A stretch of DNA of 64,000 nt from Apostichopus japonicus (Eukaryota > Echinodermata > Holothuroidea > Aspidochirotida > Stichopodidae), in assembly GCF_037975245.1 (NCBI RefSeq), contig NC_092563.1, positions 25,450,960 to 25,514,959 on the forward strand, in the 5' to 3' direction. The notes below the pieces were generated by a model. It was not told the origin of the DNA, made no database searches, and saw nothing but the letters and a program-made list of their open reading frames with translations. Positions within the stretch are counted from its first letter, which is position 1; every line of letters starts with the position of its first letter. Below are positions 50,801 to 62,945 of the stretch, one piece after another. Made by a program: the position numbers and the translations under genes.

Positions 50801-51385
50801 TACTGCAAGCGGCGCGGCGTGATAGATTTTTTGTTGGTGCCCCGCGATGTTATGTGTCCACGCTGCAGGCAACTTTTTTGTATTGGCCGTGGTTTTCAAT
50901 GGCGCATTTTGAAATGTATATTTAAGAGGGCCTTGGGAAAGATTAGCCTCCGCGAGTTACCCCTCTCAATAAGTTGACACAAATAAATAAATCAAAAAAT
51001 AAATAATGGTAGATTGATAAACTATGCATAATGCTCATCCAATCTTTACTTTTCGATTACCATGTATATAAGGTTTTCAGACTCTGACCTCTGTGGACCA
51101 CAGGAGTGGTTAATCTGCATTGCATTAACACTCTGTATCCCTGTAGTAACTTATATATATGGATCTTCTTCAAAACCTACCAAAACAAAAGAGCACACAA
51201 ACCCTTCTACATAATTCATAGCACTATACTCTACTAGATGCGAACTGTACAAAGAACATGGACTTAGTACATTAAAATCAATGGCATCTCCAATAATCCA
51301 ACCAATGAAATATAAGAGAATAAAATCACACACATTTTTGTTTTCATTCTTTGACTTTTCTTTACTTCCCCTGTTTTGTACCTCC
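50800..51385. other. No recognised feature
   Basis: Possible distal 3' flank of the dehydrogenase gene. No clear polyadenylation signal was assigned. Confidence 0.35.
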
Positions 51386-51389
51386 AGTG

Positions 51390-51910
51390 GGCTCCCTCAA
51401 ACCATCCAAAGCTCCCTCCAACCATCCACGGCACCCTCCAACCATCCAAAGCTCCCTCAAACCATCCATAAGCTCCCTCCAACCATCCAAGGCTCCCTCA
51501 AACCATCCAAAGCTCCCTCCAACCATCCAAGGCCCCCTCAAACCATCCAAGCTCCCGCCAACCATCCATAAGCTCTCTCCAACCATCCACGGCCCCCTCC
51601 AACCATCCAAAGCTCCCTCAAACCATCCATAAGCTCCCTCCAACCATCCAAGGCTCCCTCAAACCATCCAAAGCTCCCTCCAACCATCCAAGGCCCCCTC
51701 AAACCATCCAAGCTCCTGCCAACCATCCATAAGCTCTCTCCAACCATCCAAGGCTCCCTCCAGCCATCCAAAGCTCCCTCCAACCATCCAAGGCTCCCTT
51801 CAACCATCCATACGTCCCTCCAACCAACCTGGGCTCCCTCCAACCACCCAAAGCTCATCCAACCATCAATAGCTCCCTCCAACCATCCAAGGCTCGATCC
51901 AACTGTTCCA
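51390..51910. repeat. 20-21 bp CT-rich minisatellite, about 25 copies
   Basis: Unit AACCATCCAAAGCTCCCTCC with AAGG, ACGG and ATAAG variants. A larger block of about 240 bp appears repeated (51440-51600 resembles 51625-51760). It ends about 80 bp from the stop codon of the dehydrogenase gene, probably in its 3' UTR or just beyond. Confidence 0.92.
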
Positions 51911-51991
51911 CTGATAAGTGATGATTGGATACAGGTATCAACACAACGATCTTCCCTGTCTGTAGCAAATAACACTTTATCTGAAATGACG

Positions 51992-52245
51992 TTATTTTAT
52001 GGGTATTTCTGAAGGCATTGGTTTTCCCTCAATACCAGCAACAATGTTTTCAATGCTCAAATCCATCAATCTGTTCCTCGTTTCTAAAGCAGCGCTTGCC
52101 ATATGGGGTATGACGACTACATTTGGCAAATCAAAGAGTGGGTGATCCTTAGTCAGTGGTTCAGGGTCGGTGACATCCAAACCAGCGCCCCCTATCACAC
52201 CTCTGTGGAGAGCGTCGACCAAAGCATCAGTGTTGACCACTCTTC
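51992..52245 (-). CDS. Dehydrogenase terminal exon d (catalytic Glu and His)
   Basis: Acceptor CTTCCTGTTTACAG|GA. Encodes GRVVNTDALVDALHRGVI, GGAGLDVTDPEPL and NVVVIPHMASA, ending GKPMPSEIPIK then TAA at 51994-51992. Confidence 0.92.
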
Positions 52246-55200
52246 CTGTAAACAGGAAGCAAGAAATCAACTATTATCATAAAATTAAGGCTACATGCAT
52301 ATTCTACCACAAACCAAAAGGAGATAACTCTCAACCATAGAACTGACATGAGTTCTTCTGCTGTGGTACTATCAGGATTGTCCCCCACCCCCACCCCCCC
52401 CCTACACTAGGTACTAACAGTCTTATATGAGGTTACACTACAGTGTTCCATTACTAGTGTCTGAGTGCAGCGATTAGTACCAAGTATGACTAATTTCCTG
52501 ATCCGAGTTCCTTCTGAGTTATTATTATTGATTCAATATAAAATAAAAAAGTATAAAAAAAAATATATAAAAGATCCATGTTTTGTTTATAACTGCCAAT
52601 TGTCATTGACAGCAAACAGACATTGCTTGGATCATTCAACTGCTCACCAAATCCAGGAATTTAAAAATGTAAAAATAGTATCACAAAATTTCTAATTTTT
52701 GGAATGATAAATTGGTAGTAGCAATTAGCGACTTCCTGAGACACAACACAGATTTCAAACGAAAAAAAAGAAGAAAAAGAATATTTGTTAGAGTACTAGT
52801 AATACTGCCACCATGCTACTATAAGTGTACCGTATTATAGTAATACACACATAGTATGCTTAATGTATGGTATACTGCAGGGGTAGAGAAGTATGAGTAT
52901 ATAACTATATTAGGTTACAGCTCTGTAACGCCAACAGGACATCGACCTCTGGTGACCCCTGGTGACCTCGGTGACATTTGATGGCAACAGAAACAATAAA
53001 GTTCTTGCGTCAAGAATGAAGTTAACCCACAATGCCTTTTGTGAGTTATATAGAGTTTACAAGTCAAAGTGTCACAGACAAACAAATATATATTTAAAAC
53101 ACCCATAGCCTTCTGCTAGGACTCAATAAAACTAATATTGAAATGGTTCCATATAAGGTCATGTGGTGCCCTTTTTACCAATTTTCCAAATTTTGAGGTA
53201 ATTTACTAGATGAATGATAATTGATATTTAGGCAGAAGTTAGTAGGTCACATTGGTAATGATTTACTGAAAGTCAACCAATAAGAACTAACTGGAACAGG
53301 AACAGCAACATTCCAGTGCTTAAATTTACATTTTGGATATTTCATTATTTTGCTGGTAATAAAACTTAATATGTTCATAGTTGACTTTGCATTCCATAGC
53401 CACCAAGTTTGCTATGTTGAAACAAGTGAAAATGCATTGCGCATAGAATTTATTAATAGCAATGTTGTAGTACCACATGCACATATTACTGCTATAACCA
53501 TGCGTTTAGGCTATATCTTATTGTCTTAAGGTTCTCTTCAAAGCAAAGCGAAAACCCAATAATTTCAATAAAGTTTCAACGATTTTGAAAATAAGTTCTT
53601 GCAACAAGAACTTTGAAGTAAACGTTTTTCAAAGTATAGAGATTATATAGGGAAGGACGACGTAAAATTCATTACTATGGACAAATTTATGATCACCTCA
53701 AAGGTATGTTTGTATGTATGTATTTAAGATCCTCCTGCAAGCAGTAACTCGTGAAGAAGCCTCACTGGCTTATCAAAGCCGCAAGCTGACCGAAGTCAGT
53801 CTCTTAGATTCATATTTAACGTCCATGATTATGAATAGTCAATTGTTAACAACTCTGTAACTGGACGACATACATTAATCTTGGAGTGACTTGAACTTGT
53901 GACCTTATGATTGAAAGGCACCGTGTTAACCACTGAGCTAACACTCCAGGTAACAATATATCACTCTCTTTTTTTTCAAAATGAACTCACCTCCACTTAT
54001 ATCTGTCAAGGAATAAGCTATTTGACTGAATTCATAGAAACCAGTGAGTGAGATCTGCCTAATTGGATGCATAAGTAATTACTTGATATAAATTTACCAA
54101 ACCCATCATTGTCTAAGAAAAATTAATTAAAATCAGACAAAAAAAAAATAAGGAACCACAAATGAATTCTAAATTTTTGAGTTTTAGCCAGGATGATTAT
54201 ACAATAACTCCAGGTAACAAACTTATCCTGTGAATTTAGACAGGATGCCATGGTGTATTAAAGTTACACCTTATGGTGTAAGTTATACCTCATGGTGTAA
54301 GTTACAACTCAAAAAGTATTTGTGAAAGGTGGGTGATTCAACTTCGCCAAAAAAGAGAAAAAATAGTTTGTTTTTTTCATACACACCTCTAGAAATATTA
54401 ATCAGAACGGCAGATGGTTTCATGGCCTCAAGCTCTTTGGTCCCAATGATTCCTCTGGTTGCAGATGTGAGAGGGCAGCATAGCACCAGGAAATCAACCT
54501 GTGGTAGCATATCATAGAGGTTGGATACATACACCGCACCAAGGTCAAAGTCATCCTTAACAGATCTGCAGAGAGCAAATGGCAGTAATTATTGGTATAA
54601 GTACTAGGAGGTCCGGTGCTATGAGTCAAAATTAATTTATAGTGAACTAAAACACGAAGAAATCCCAATGGGTCGAAATCGTTTGGGGAGACAAACGTGA
54701 AGTAAACTATCACACGTATAAACATGACAAAATACTTTCTCCCCCACATTTTGGCCCATTCCAATACATTGAGCAATTAAAGACTCCCTAAATAGACAAA
54801 ATCATAAGATCTGTTCTGCCTGAGCCATTAACAATGGTTCACAGCAAAACTCTCATAGATGTACTACGTTTACAATTGAATGCACATGGCTGCATGCTAG
54901 TGATTGTAAATAGGGAGGAGTCCATGTGCTGTTAAAGGGTGTGAAGACTAGCGCATAAAGAAACGTCTGATGCCGGTAATCTGACCTATTTTCGAATGAG
55001 GTGTAACAGAAGTGTTAAACACCACCATCGATCCCAGAAAATACACACACAGCTTGCTACCGTCGGTAATTAGACACTAGTGTACAGTCAGTACATACAG
55101 CTGCGGTCAATACCCACAGCACAGTATACAAACGATACAGTGATGGACATCTCAGGTCCAGCTAAAGATAACAAGGTATCACCTTTCATTACTGTCTGCA

Positions 55201-58200
55201 TTTTGTAGCGACACGAACAAAACGTCACTTGCAAGCAACAGAAAGTTAACTTTTTCAGATGGCCTAGCGGTTTGGGGCGAGTCTTCAATGCCTTTAAAGA
55301 ACAGTCCATGTGAAAATGTATTTTTGACTGATCAAAGCAACAATGGTGTAAAGTTTAAGGGGAAACATAAATTTGCCAATATGCTTCTATTACATCACAC
55401 CTGTTCCCTTCATGTTCACTTTGTGTACAAAAGCGTTCGCAAACTTCAAAAGCTGTTATAATGAAATCGCATTTCACAGGATGCCTAGAATTGTTTTCTT
55501 CTTACACAGGTCAAAATTAGACTTACACCTGTATACAGGTGTAAATTACTATGCTTTTAATCAGACTCTAAGCTAAATAAACTATTCAATGAGCACGTGA
55601 CTATAACAGACAAAGGATCATCTAACAGTGTACAACATTTCAGTCTTTACTGGACTGCAGGCTGGGAACCACGAGGTTCATCTGATGGATGCAAATTTAC
55701 CCTTTCACAACTATACACAAACAAACCATGTAAATTATACACACACAAACCATGTAAACTATACACAACATAAAACCATGATAATTATACATACAATCCA
55801 TGTAAGCTATGCACAAACACACCATGTCAACTATATGCACAAAAAAAACATATAAACTATATACACAAACAAACAATGTAAACTATGCACAAACAAACCA
55901 TATAAACTATGCACAAACGAACCATGTAAGTTATACACACACAAACCATGCAGACTATACACAAACAAACCATGTAAACTATACACAAACAAACCATGTA
56001 AACTATGCACAAACAAACCATATAAACTATGCACAAACGAACCATGTAAGTCATACACATACAAACCTATCACAAACAAACCATGTAAACTATACACAAA
56101 CACCATGTCAACTATGCACAAAAAAAAACATATAAACTATATACACAAACAATGTAAACTATGCACAAACAAACCATGTAAACTATGCACAAACAAACCA
56201 TGTAAACTATGCACAAACAAACCATGTAAGTCATACACACACAAACCATGCAAACTTATCACAAACAAACCATGTAAACTATGCACAAACAAACCATGTA
56301 AACTATGCACAAACAAACCATGTAAGTCATACACACACAAACCATGCAAACTTATCACAAACAAACCATGTAAACTATGCACAAACAAACCATGTAAACT
56401 ATGCACAAACAAACCATGTAAACTATGCACAAACAAACCATGTAAACTATGCACAAACCCACTATGCACAGACCCACTATGCAAACTATGCACAAACAAA
56501 CCATGTAAGTTATACACACACAAACCATGCAAACTATTCACAAATAAATCATATAAACTATGCACAAACAAACCATGTAAGTTATACACACATAAACCAT
56601 GCAGACTATACACAAACATACCATGTAAACTATGCACAAACTAACCATGTAAGTTATACACACACAAACCATGCAAACTTATCACAAACAAACCATGTAA
56701 ACTATGCACAAACAAACCATGTAAACTATGCACAAACAAACCATGTAAACTATGCACAAACAATCCATATAAACTATGCACAAACAAACCATGTAAGTTA
56801 TACACACACAAACCATGTAAATTGTGCACAAACAAACCATGTAAACTATACACAAACAAACCATGTAAACTATGCACAAACCCACTATGCACAGACCCAC
56901 TATGCAAACTATGCACAAACAAACCATGTAAGTTATACACACACAAACCATGCAAACTATTCACAAATAAACCATGTAAACTATGCACAAACAAACCATG
57001 TAAGTTATACACACACAAACCATGCAGACTTTACACAAACAAACCATGTAAACTATGCACAAACAAACCATGTAAGTTATACACAAACAAACCATGTAAA
57101 CTATGCACAAACAAACCATGTAACTTATACACATACAAACTATGCAATAACAAACCATATAAACTATGCACAAATAAACTATGTAAGTTATACACACACA
57201 AACCATGCAAACTATACACAAACAAACCATGTAAACTATACACAAACAAACCATGTAAATTGTGCACAAACAAACCATGTAAACTATACACAAACAAACC
57301 ATGCAAACTATACACAAACAAACCATGTAAACTATACACAAACAAACCATGTACATTGTGCACAAACAAACCATGTAAACTATACACAAAGACACCATGC
57401 AAAGAGAAAAACCATTTAAACTATAAATAGGAACAAGAAAGCTAGTTGGTTTGTGAGTTCTTGCCATATAAGTTGCCCAACATTCCACATACCTGACTTG
57501 ATGTAGAGCAAGTGAGGTAAATTTTTTCCAAGAATTAAGTGAGAACCAGAAAAGATTACAGATGTTCATCTCTTATTTGTAGTACACTCTGGTGGGCATC
57601 AACCAACAAATTTACTGATCAGGATTGTTCAGTATAGAATTTTTATTCCAAAATGTTTCATTATCCAGAAAGAACAGTCTTCCTAGGTGAAATATTGACA
57701 CATATATAGATGTATGAGCAAAATTACATTTCTCATTTTGAGCTATAAAATCAGACCTGCACCAACCATCCCTTTAATAGTTGTAACTAATGAATGGAAG
57801 TTACATCACATTGTTCATACACTGTGAATATGTTCACAACTCACTGCCAAAGCAAAACTCATCTAGAATAAAATCACAGGAGAAATAAGGCCAATTATGA
57901 GACCATTCGGGGGAACACCTGTTGACCCTTTCAGCCAATTTTAAGGCCATTTGAGATGACCTTTTGACCCCTTGAAGCTCAGGCTTGTCGCATTCTGACC
58001 ATTGCATCCAACAAAAAGAGTATGAACTATTTGAAGCAGATTTCACGTCTTGGATGACTATATATCATGCAGAGCTGAAGATCCCTTGAGATCTATTTTA
58101 TATTGGGCCCCATTACTAAACTGAACTGAAATTGATGCTATTATATTCTACATACACCAAAAGAAAATCATAGCATGGTAGAACTCATAGATTTAATTGC

Positions 58201-60164
58201 AGCGTTAAGTTTGGAGTTAACATGTTTACAAGGGTTACGTACTTTGACAGATGTTGACCTTATGTGACCTTTGACCTCTAACAATTTTGAAATGGTCTTG
58301 CACTCGCTATGTTAGTTCTACATACTAAGTATGAAGTTCAACAAAGATGTACTTTTTGATCTTTTAACTCAATAAGACCGATCCACACACCACGTACAGT
58401 ATGAAGTTAATCCACCATGAACTTTTTGAGTTGCTGATAAGAGTGGATGATGTTCTGACTACAAAGAAGCAGTGATAACCATTACTGGAATCATTACTGA
58501 CATGTTTTATTTCATATCAAACAAAATCCTAATGTACATAACTCACCTTTTCCTCCTGTTATGGTACAAAATTTTCATTCTAAATCCCTTAGCTCGTTCA
58601 GCAACTTGAATTCCAATGCTTCCAAGTCCAAAAATGCCTATGGTTGAGCCAGTGACTTCTCTACCCACGAAACGTGATGGCTCAGATATGATATCAACAT
58701 TGTCTTTGTACTGAACGGCAGCTGTAGGAGAACAACAACAACAACAATAATGTTATAATCTAAATCCTAACAGAACAGAGCTCTCTCAGTATTGGAGTGA
58801 TGGCAGGGTATTTAATCTATTCTTAGATTTATAGGTAACCAACGCAACTCTCTCAGTATTGGAGTGAAGGCAGTGTATTTAATCTATGTGTAGGTTTATA
58901 GGTAACCAATGCAACTCTCTCAGCTTTGGAGTGATGGCAGGGTATTTATTTGATCTATGCGTAGATTTATAGGTAACCAACACAACTCTCAGTATTAGAG
59001 TGATGGCAGGGTATTTAATCTATGTGTAACTTTTGGGCAAAAATTCTTTGAAAATGACCTTTCACCCCCACCAATGATGATGGCGACTGAGAAGTCATTA
59101 ATAAGCACCTACAACCAAGTAAGAGATTCAAGAAAGTGGAACTCAATGAGTAAGCCACAGCCTATTCACATGATGTACAGATTCTGAATATTACTTACAA
59201 ATGACCTTTGACCTCCACCAAACATAACAAGAAGTTTAGCCATCAAGACCTTCACAATAAGTATGACAACTTTGTCCACATCAAACACAGTTGCTTCCAA
59301 CAACCAGTGAAAAGCATCAACATACCATGTATATGAGATTCAAAACAAGCTGGACTTTCCATATTTTGTCTCCACCAATCAATCCTACTCTAAGGCGTAC
59401 TGCTCATTAACACATCCCTCCTGACTTTGAGATCACCAATACTGTACCTACTTGCTGAGCAAGTGTGCTTGTAAGGTTGTCAGGTTTTGGCCATTTGTGA
59501 CGTCTAAAACCCTGGACCATCAATGAGAACAGCAGCTGAGAAATCACTAAGGGCCATCTATATGTGTGTACCAAGTTAGGAGTTTATGCACACTGGACAA
59601 TGTAAGCTATGTACTGCGCACTTGCAACAGAGGTTTCACATATCACTCATACACACGCACCCACCAATGCACACATGCCCTCACCATCACCTACATCCCC
59701 AGTTTGCCTTCAGTGTGGCATCAGTATTGTAAAGCAGCATTAAGTTTAACAGCCAAACCTTCCACTATTCTCCTGGAGACAGCTAGCAACAATGCAATCG
59801 CTGCATCAGCACAGGCATCTGACTGCACATCTGGAAGATATGAGGCTCTGATTCCAAGTTCTTTAAGCATTTCTAAGTCAAGAATTTCATATCCAACAGA
59901 TAATAAGTTGATAACCTTGAGGTTTGGCATAGACATAAGCAGCTCTCTATTGATCACAATACGCATGGCAGGAGATAAAAGAAATCCCACAATGTCTTTT
60001 CCATACTTCTTGCGATCACTGTCAAACTTTTTGAAGGAGATCAGGTTGAAATGAGCTGCGAACTTCTTGATGTGAAATGTTGGAAAAGTTTCCTGGAGTG
60101 GAAGGAGGACACAGTGCTTGTCAGTTTCAGACCAGGGTAGCTGCTGAGACTCTTTATGGTCACC
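51992..60164 (-). CDS. D-2-hydroxyacid dehydrogenase (glyoxylate/hydroxypyruvate reductase-like), four exons, start missing
   Basis: Exons on minus: 60164-59759, 58721-58547, 54565-54387, 52245-51992. Splice phases fit (1, 2, 1) and together they give 337 codons plus a TAA stop, close to the 320-340 residues usual for the family. Numbered from the first visible codon: Rossmann loop GLGSIG at 167-172; basic NRRKR at 190-194 after the second strand, where NAD-specific enzymes have Asp, favouring NADPH; catalytic Arg253 (INISRG), Glu282 (LDVTDPEP) and His301 (VIPHMASA). Known: such enzymes reduce glyoxylate, hydroxypyruvate or related 2-keto acids, usually in cytosol. Exact substrate is uncertain. 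No Met occurs before about residue 66, so the start lies in an upstream exon, probably past the LINE at 60240 or the right edge. Introns hold repeats, a SINE and a minisatellite. Confidence 0.9.
52246..53703. other. Intron between exons c and d, left part
   Basis: Unrecognised AT-rich sequence. A C run lies at 52382-52402 and a GGTGACC/GGTGACCTC cluster at 52950-52975. Confidence 0.6.
53704..53947 (-). mobile_element. tRNA-derived SINE, copy 2, inside the dehydrogenase intron
   Basis: Minus-strand head GGAGTGTTAGCTCAGTGGTT (A box) with an AAGTTCAAGTC B box, the same body as the 2401-2635 copy, and an ATACATACAT tail at 53704. AGGTA occurs at both edges (a possible short target duplication). 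It lies in the same orientation as the host gene. Confidence 0.82.
54387..54565 (-). CDS. Dehydrogenase exon c (catalytic Arg)
   Basis: Acceptor TTTGCTCTCTGCAG|A and donor TCTAGAG|GTGTGT. Encodes YDMLPQVDFLVLCCPLTSAT and AMKPSAVLINISR. Phase 2 in, phase 1 out. Confidence 0.9.
55070..55298 (-). repeat. Dispersed repeat, copy 1
   Basis: Matches 62946-63187 in the same orientation. On the minus strand it starts near TTTAAAGGCATTGAAGACTC, continues GCCCCAAACCGCTAGGCC, and ends at TAGTGTCTAA. About 90 percent alike by eye. Origin unknown. Confidence 0.85.
55690..57420. repeat. 24-bp minisatellite, about 70 copies, in the dehydrogenase intron
   Basis: Unit AAACCATGTAAACTATGCAC followed by AAAC, with TTATACACAC, TTATCACAAA and other variants. 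A segment including the rare block CCCACTATGCACAGACCCAC recurs at 56458 and 56879, so a stretch of about 421 bp has been duplicated as a block. The 24-bp period keeps several frames open on both strands (up to 202 codons); these are not genes. Confidence 0.96.
57421..58546. other. Intron between exons b and c, right part
   Basis: Unrecognised sequence, with a TGACCTTTGACCTC dispersed module at 58240-58440 like those at 2.3 and 10 kb. Confidence 0.55.
58547..58721 (-). CDS. Dehydrogenase exon b (NAD(P)-binding loop)
   Basis: Acceptor CTCCTACAG|CT and donor AAAAG|GTGAGT. Encodes AVQYKDNVDIISEPSRFVG, then GSTIGIFGLGSIGIQVAERA and ending ILYHNRRKR. The frame was too short and split to be obvious on its own but fits both neighbours in phase. 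Confidence 0.9.
58778..59035. repeat. ~66-bp tandem repeat, four copies
   Basis: Unit starts CTCTCTCAGTATTGGAGTGA, then TGGCAGGGTATTTAATCTAT and TTATAGGTAACCAA. It lies in the intron between exons a and b. Confidence 0.88.
59759..60164 (-). CDS. Dehydrogenase exon a (substrate-binding domain)
   Basis: Acceptor ATCATCAACAG ends at 60165. The donor is GGAAG|GTTTGG, a weak one. Encodes LPWSETDKHCVLLPL, NLKVINLLSVGYEILDL and the helix DACADAAIALLLAVSRRIVE, all typical of the family's N-terminal domain. Phase 0 in, phase 1 out. Confidence 0.88.
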
Positions 60165-60234
60165 CTGTTGATGATATAAGAATAGAAAAGATTTGAAAAA
60201 TTGTTTGATAATAATTGGCTTTACTACCATTGCA

Positions 60235-61389
60235 TCCTTCAATGAACATCAGTATGGTTTTCGGAAAAACTATTCAACTAATCTTGCAACTATCGACTTA
60301 ATTGATCGTATATCATGTGGCTTAGATAATAAGATGTCTACTGTTGGTATTTTTATTGATTTATCAAAGGATTTTGATACCATTGATCATTCTATTATAT
60401 TAAAGAAGCTTCTTACTTATGGAGTACGTGGAATTTCCTATAACTGGTTTCAAAGTTATCTAAGTAATCGTATAAACTATGTATATTATAACGGAGTTAT
60501 ATCTGCAAGGTCCATTTGTAATGTTGGTGTTCCACAGGGTTCTATTTTAGGCCCACTTCTTTTTCTTATATACATTAATAATATTTCTCATTCTTCTAAT
60601 AAGGGAAACTTTGTTTTATTTGCTGATTACACTACAATCTTATTTCAGAAGGATAACATAACTGATGCAATTCTAGAAGCCGAAAAAGAGTTTACTCATA
60701 TTATTAACTGGCTACATGCAAATAAGTTGTCTCTGAATTTATTAAACACTAATATTCTTATATTCGACAATAAATTACATGATACTACTAACATTCCCAT
60801 CAATATTTATGGCACTATTGTAATAACACGGAAACTAATAAGTTTCTCGGTACTATTACCGATTGTAACCTTCACTGGAAAAATCATATTTCATACAGTA
60901 TATATCTGTAGTAAAATTGCCAGTGCAAATGGAATTATTTATAGATTAAAACGTGTTCTTCCGAAAGATACATTATTGACTTTATATAATACTGTAATAA
61001 TTCCACACCTGAATTATAATTTACTTGCTTGGGGAGATGCAAATAAATCACTGTTGCATAAATTATATAAACTGCAAAAACGTGCAGTTCGTGACATTTG
61101 TATTGCGCCATACATTGCTCACTCTGGTCCTCTTTTTAAGAGTCTGAACGTCTTAACTATTTTTGATTTATTTAATTATCAGCGAGGTATTTTTATGTTT
61201 AAGTTTAATAATGGAAATCTTCCTCCTATTTACAACTCATATTTTCATTATAGATATAATATGCATCATTACAACACTAGATCGATGCATTCTCTAAGCA
61301 TTCCATATTCAAGAACTAGATTTAGACAGTCCCAGATTCTTTCAAGTGGTGTTACTCTCTGGAATTCACATCTAATCTCACTGAATTGA
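60235..61389 (+). pseudogene. LINE reverse transcriptase, 5'-truncated and inactivated
   Basis: Plus-strand frame with non-LTR reverse transcriptase blocks in order: HQYGFRKNYST at 60243; IFIDLSKDFDTIDH (motif A, catalytic Asp kept); GVPQGSILGPLLFLIYINNI (motif B region); LFADYT (motif C) where FADD is expected, so the second catalytic Asp is Tyr; LHANKLSLN; then a C-terminal region ending at 61389. About 60840-60895 reads sensibly only in the next frame (KFLGTITDCNLHWKNHI), so two compensating indels are present. Everything upstream of the fingers, including any endonuclease, is missing. CR1/L2/Jockey-like; clade not resolved. It is antisense to, and about 70 bp upstream of, dehydrogenase exon a. 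Confidence 0.85.
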
Positions 61390-61402
61390 ATATTACTTTA
61401 TA

Positions 61403-62459
61403 TATAGTCAAGTGGGGTAAAAAAAAACAATTTACCTAAAGTTTGCTCTAAAAATTGATGAGTAAGAGGTATTGTTTCGGTTCCAATGTTCAAGTGTGTG
61501 GAGTGGGATTCTCTTAAAGAGAATCTAACAAATATAACTTTTTTGTAAATGGAAAGTGTCGTTTTTTGCAAAAAATGTTGTTTTTTTTTACCCCCAAAAT
61601 TTGCTTAATTCGGGGTAAAAAAAAAACAATGCCGGGGTAAAAAAAACAATGCTAGAAAGCAGCTATTTTCTTCATGAATGTTTCTTAAAATCATGTTTGC
61701 ATATAATTACATCTAAGTATGAGCTACTACCTTTACATGCAAAAGGAAAAAAATTGTGAAATTGTCTTAATTCGTAAGTATGGATGGCTCGTGTCATATG
61801 TCATGCTCAGCCATATTCATACTGTACAGTGTGTATATGATGCTACATAAATGTGGTGTAATATAGTATAAACATTAGAGTTGAGCCAATTTCAGTTACT
61901 TCTGCCCAATTACAGTATTTAACATTTTTGACATATGAGAGACATGAAAACTACTGTATTTGCCTAACCTCTAAAATCAACATTATGGAAAAATTCATCC
62001 ATTCGGGCAAAAAAGGGAGTACATTGGAGCCGGAAAGTACTTGTTTTTTTTTGCCCCATTCGCATCATTTTTTGGGGGTAAAAAAAAACAAGGCCCCCCC
62101 ATGAAGCGTGAATGAAGTTGGAGTAATTCTACCATGGGGGAGTGTAATATCACTAACTGCTATGCTGTAACTGCTGGAATAATCTCCACATCATATAAGC
62201 TGGGTATGCAGGAGAAAGTTTCGGATATGTGGTACAAACTTCAAATTTTGCTAGTTTAGCATTCGCTTGATTCGATGAAGCGGTGATTGGCAGCGAAGTG
62301 ACATAGAGTTCCAGAAATTATGTAATAATAAACTAGACATATAGGACTATCACCCAAAATAAATTGGAACTTTGGCTAAATATTCCCCTTCTATAAAAAG
62401 GGGTTGTTTTTTTTTACCCCAACTACCCCCTTGTTTTTTTTTTACCCCAACTGACTATA
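61403..62459. mobile_element. 1.06-kb inverted-repeat element with repeated GGGGTAAAAAAAACAA motif
   Basis: Left end TATAGTCAAGTGGGGT and right end (minus strand from 62459) TATAGTCAGTTGGGGT, each running into AAAAAAAACAA, form terminal inverted repeats of about 28 bp. The motif GGGGTAAAAAAAA(A)CAA or its reverse occurs eight times: 61414, 61578, 61612, 61634, 62041 (G variant), 62074, 62404 and 62431. TA dinucleotides at the edges would fit a Tc1/mariner-type target, but this is not decisive. No protein is encoded. Confidence 0.65.
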
Positions 62460-62945
62460 CTTTTAAAACAAGGTTGAGGGAAAAATTGATGTCGACGTCA
62501 TACTACATATAATTACATGCATATTTAGACCAATCTTTAATAAAATATAAATCTAAATTAATGATGATGGTACAAATTAACTTGAACTTGAACTTAAATC
62601 CTGGTTTCACTTGTACCCCCTGCCTAACCCATGCATTGCCCTTCCTAGCTTATGTTCCTTCTGTATTAGTTAGGCTCTCTATTATATTCTTGATCCTTCC
62701 AGGATTCAGCCTCTTGCCTCAGTTTCAATTCCACTCCATCTGTTGCATACAGTAGGCAGCCTACAAAGGTCTTTACCCACTTATACTCACTGCCTGAGGC
62801 TGAGATAGACACCGTGTTCATGTTATGTTAGTATGTTTCATATCAAATAATCTAGGAAGAAAAATTGAAAATTTTTGAATTGGATAATTCTAACATGTGG
62901 AAATAATAGTGTGAAAATTGTCTGCGTGTCTGTATGTCTATACTT
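62460..62945. other. No recognised gene
   Basis: Might contain the 3' end of the LINE beyond the inserted element (TTTAATAAAATATAAATC at about 62538). An (ACTTGA)n run lies at 62580. Confidence 0.35.

Noticed and set aside
56105-57569. Open frames of up to 202 codons rich in NKPCKLCT or GLFVHSLH
   Set aside because: Both strands are open because the array period is 24 bp; these are repeat translations, not cysteine-rich proteins.
59566-60054. 162-codon plus-strand frame
   Set aside because: Antisense shadow of dehydrogenase exon a.
62561-62640. 2A-like skipping peptide (LNLNPGF)
   Set aside because: Lacks the D(V/I)ExNPGP consensus, including the last proline, and arises from an ACTTGA microsatellite.
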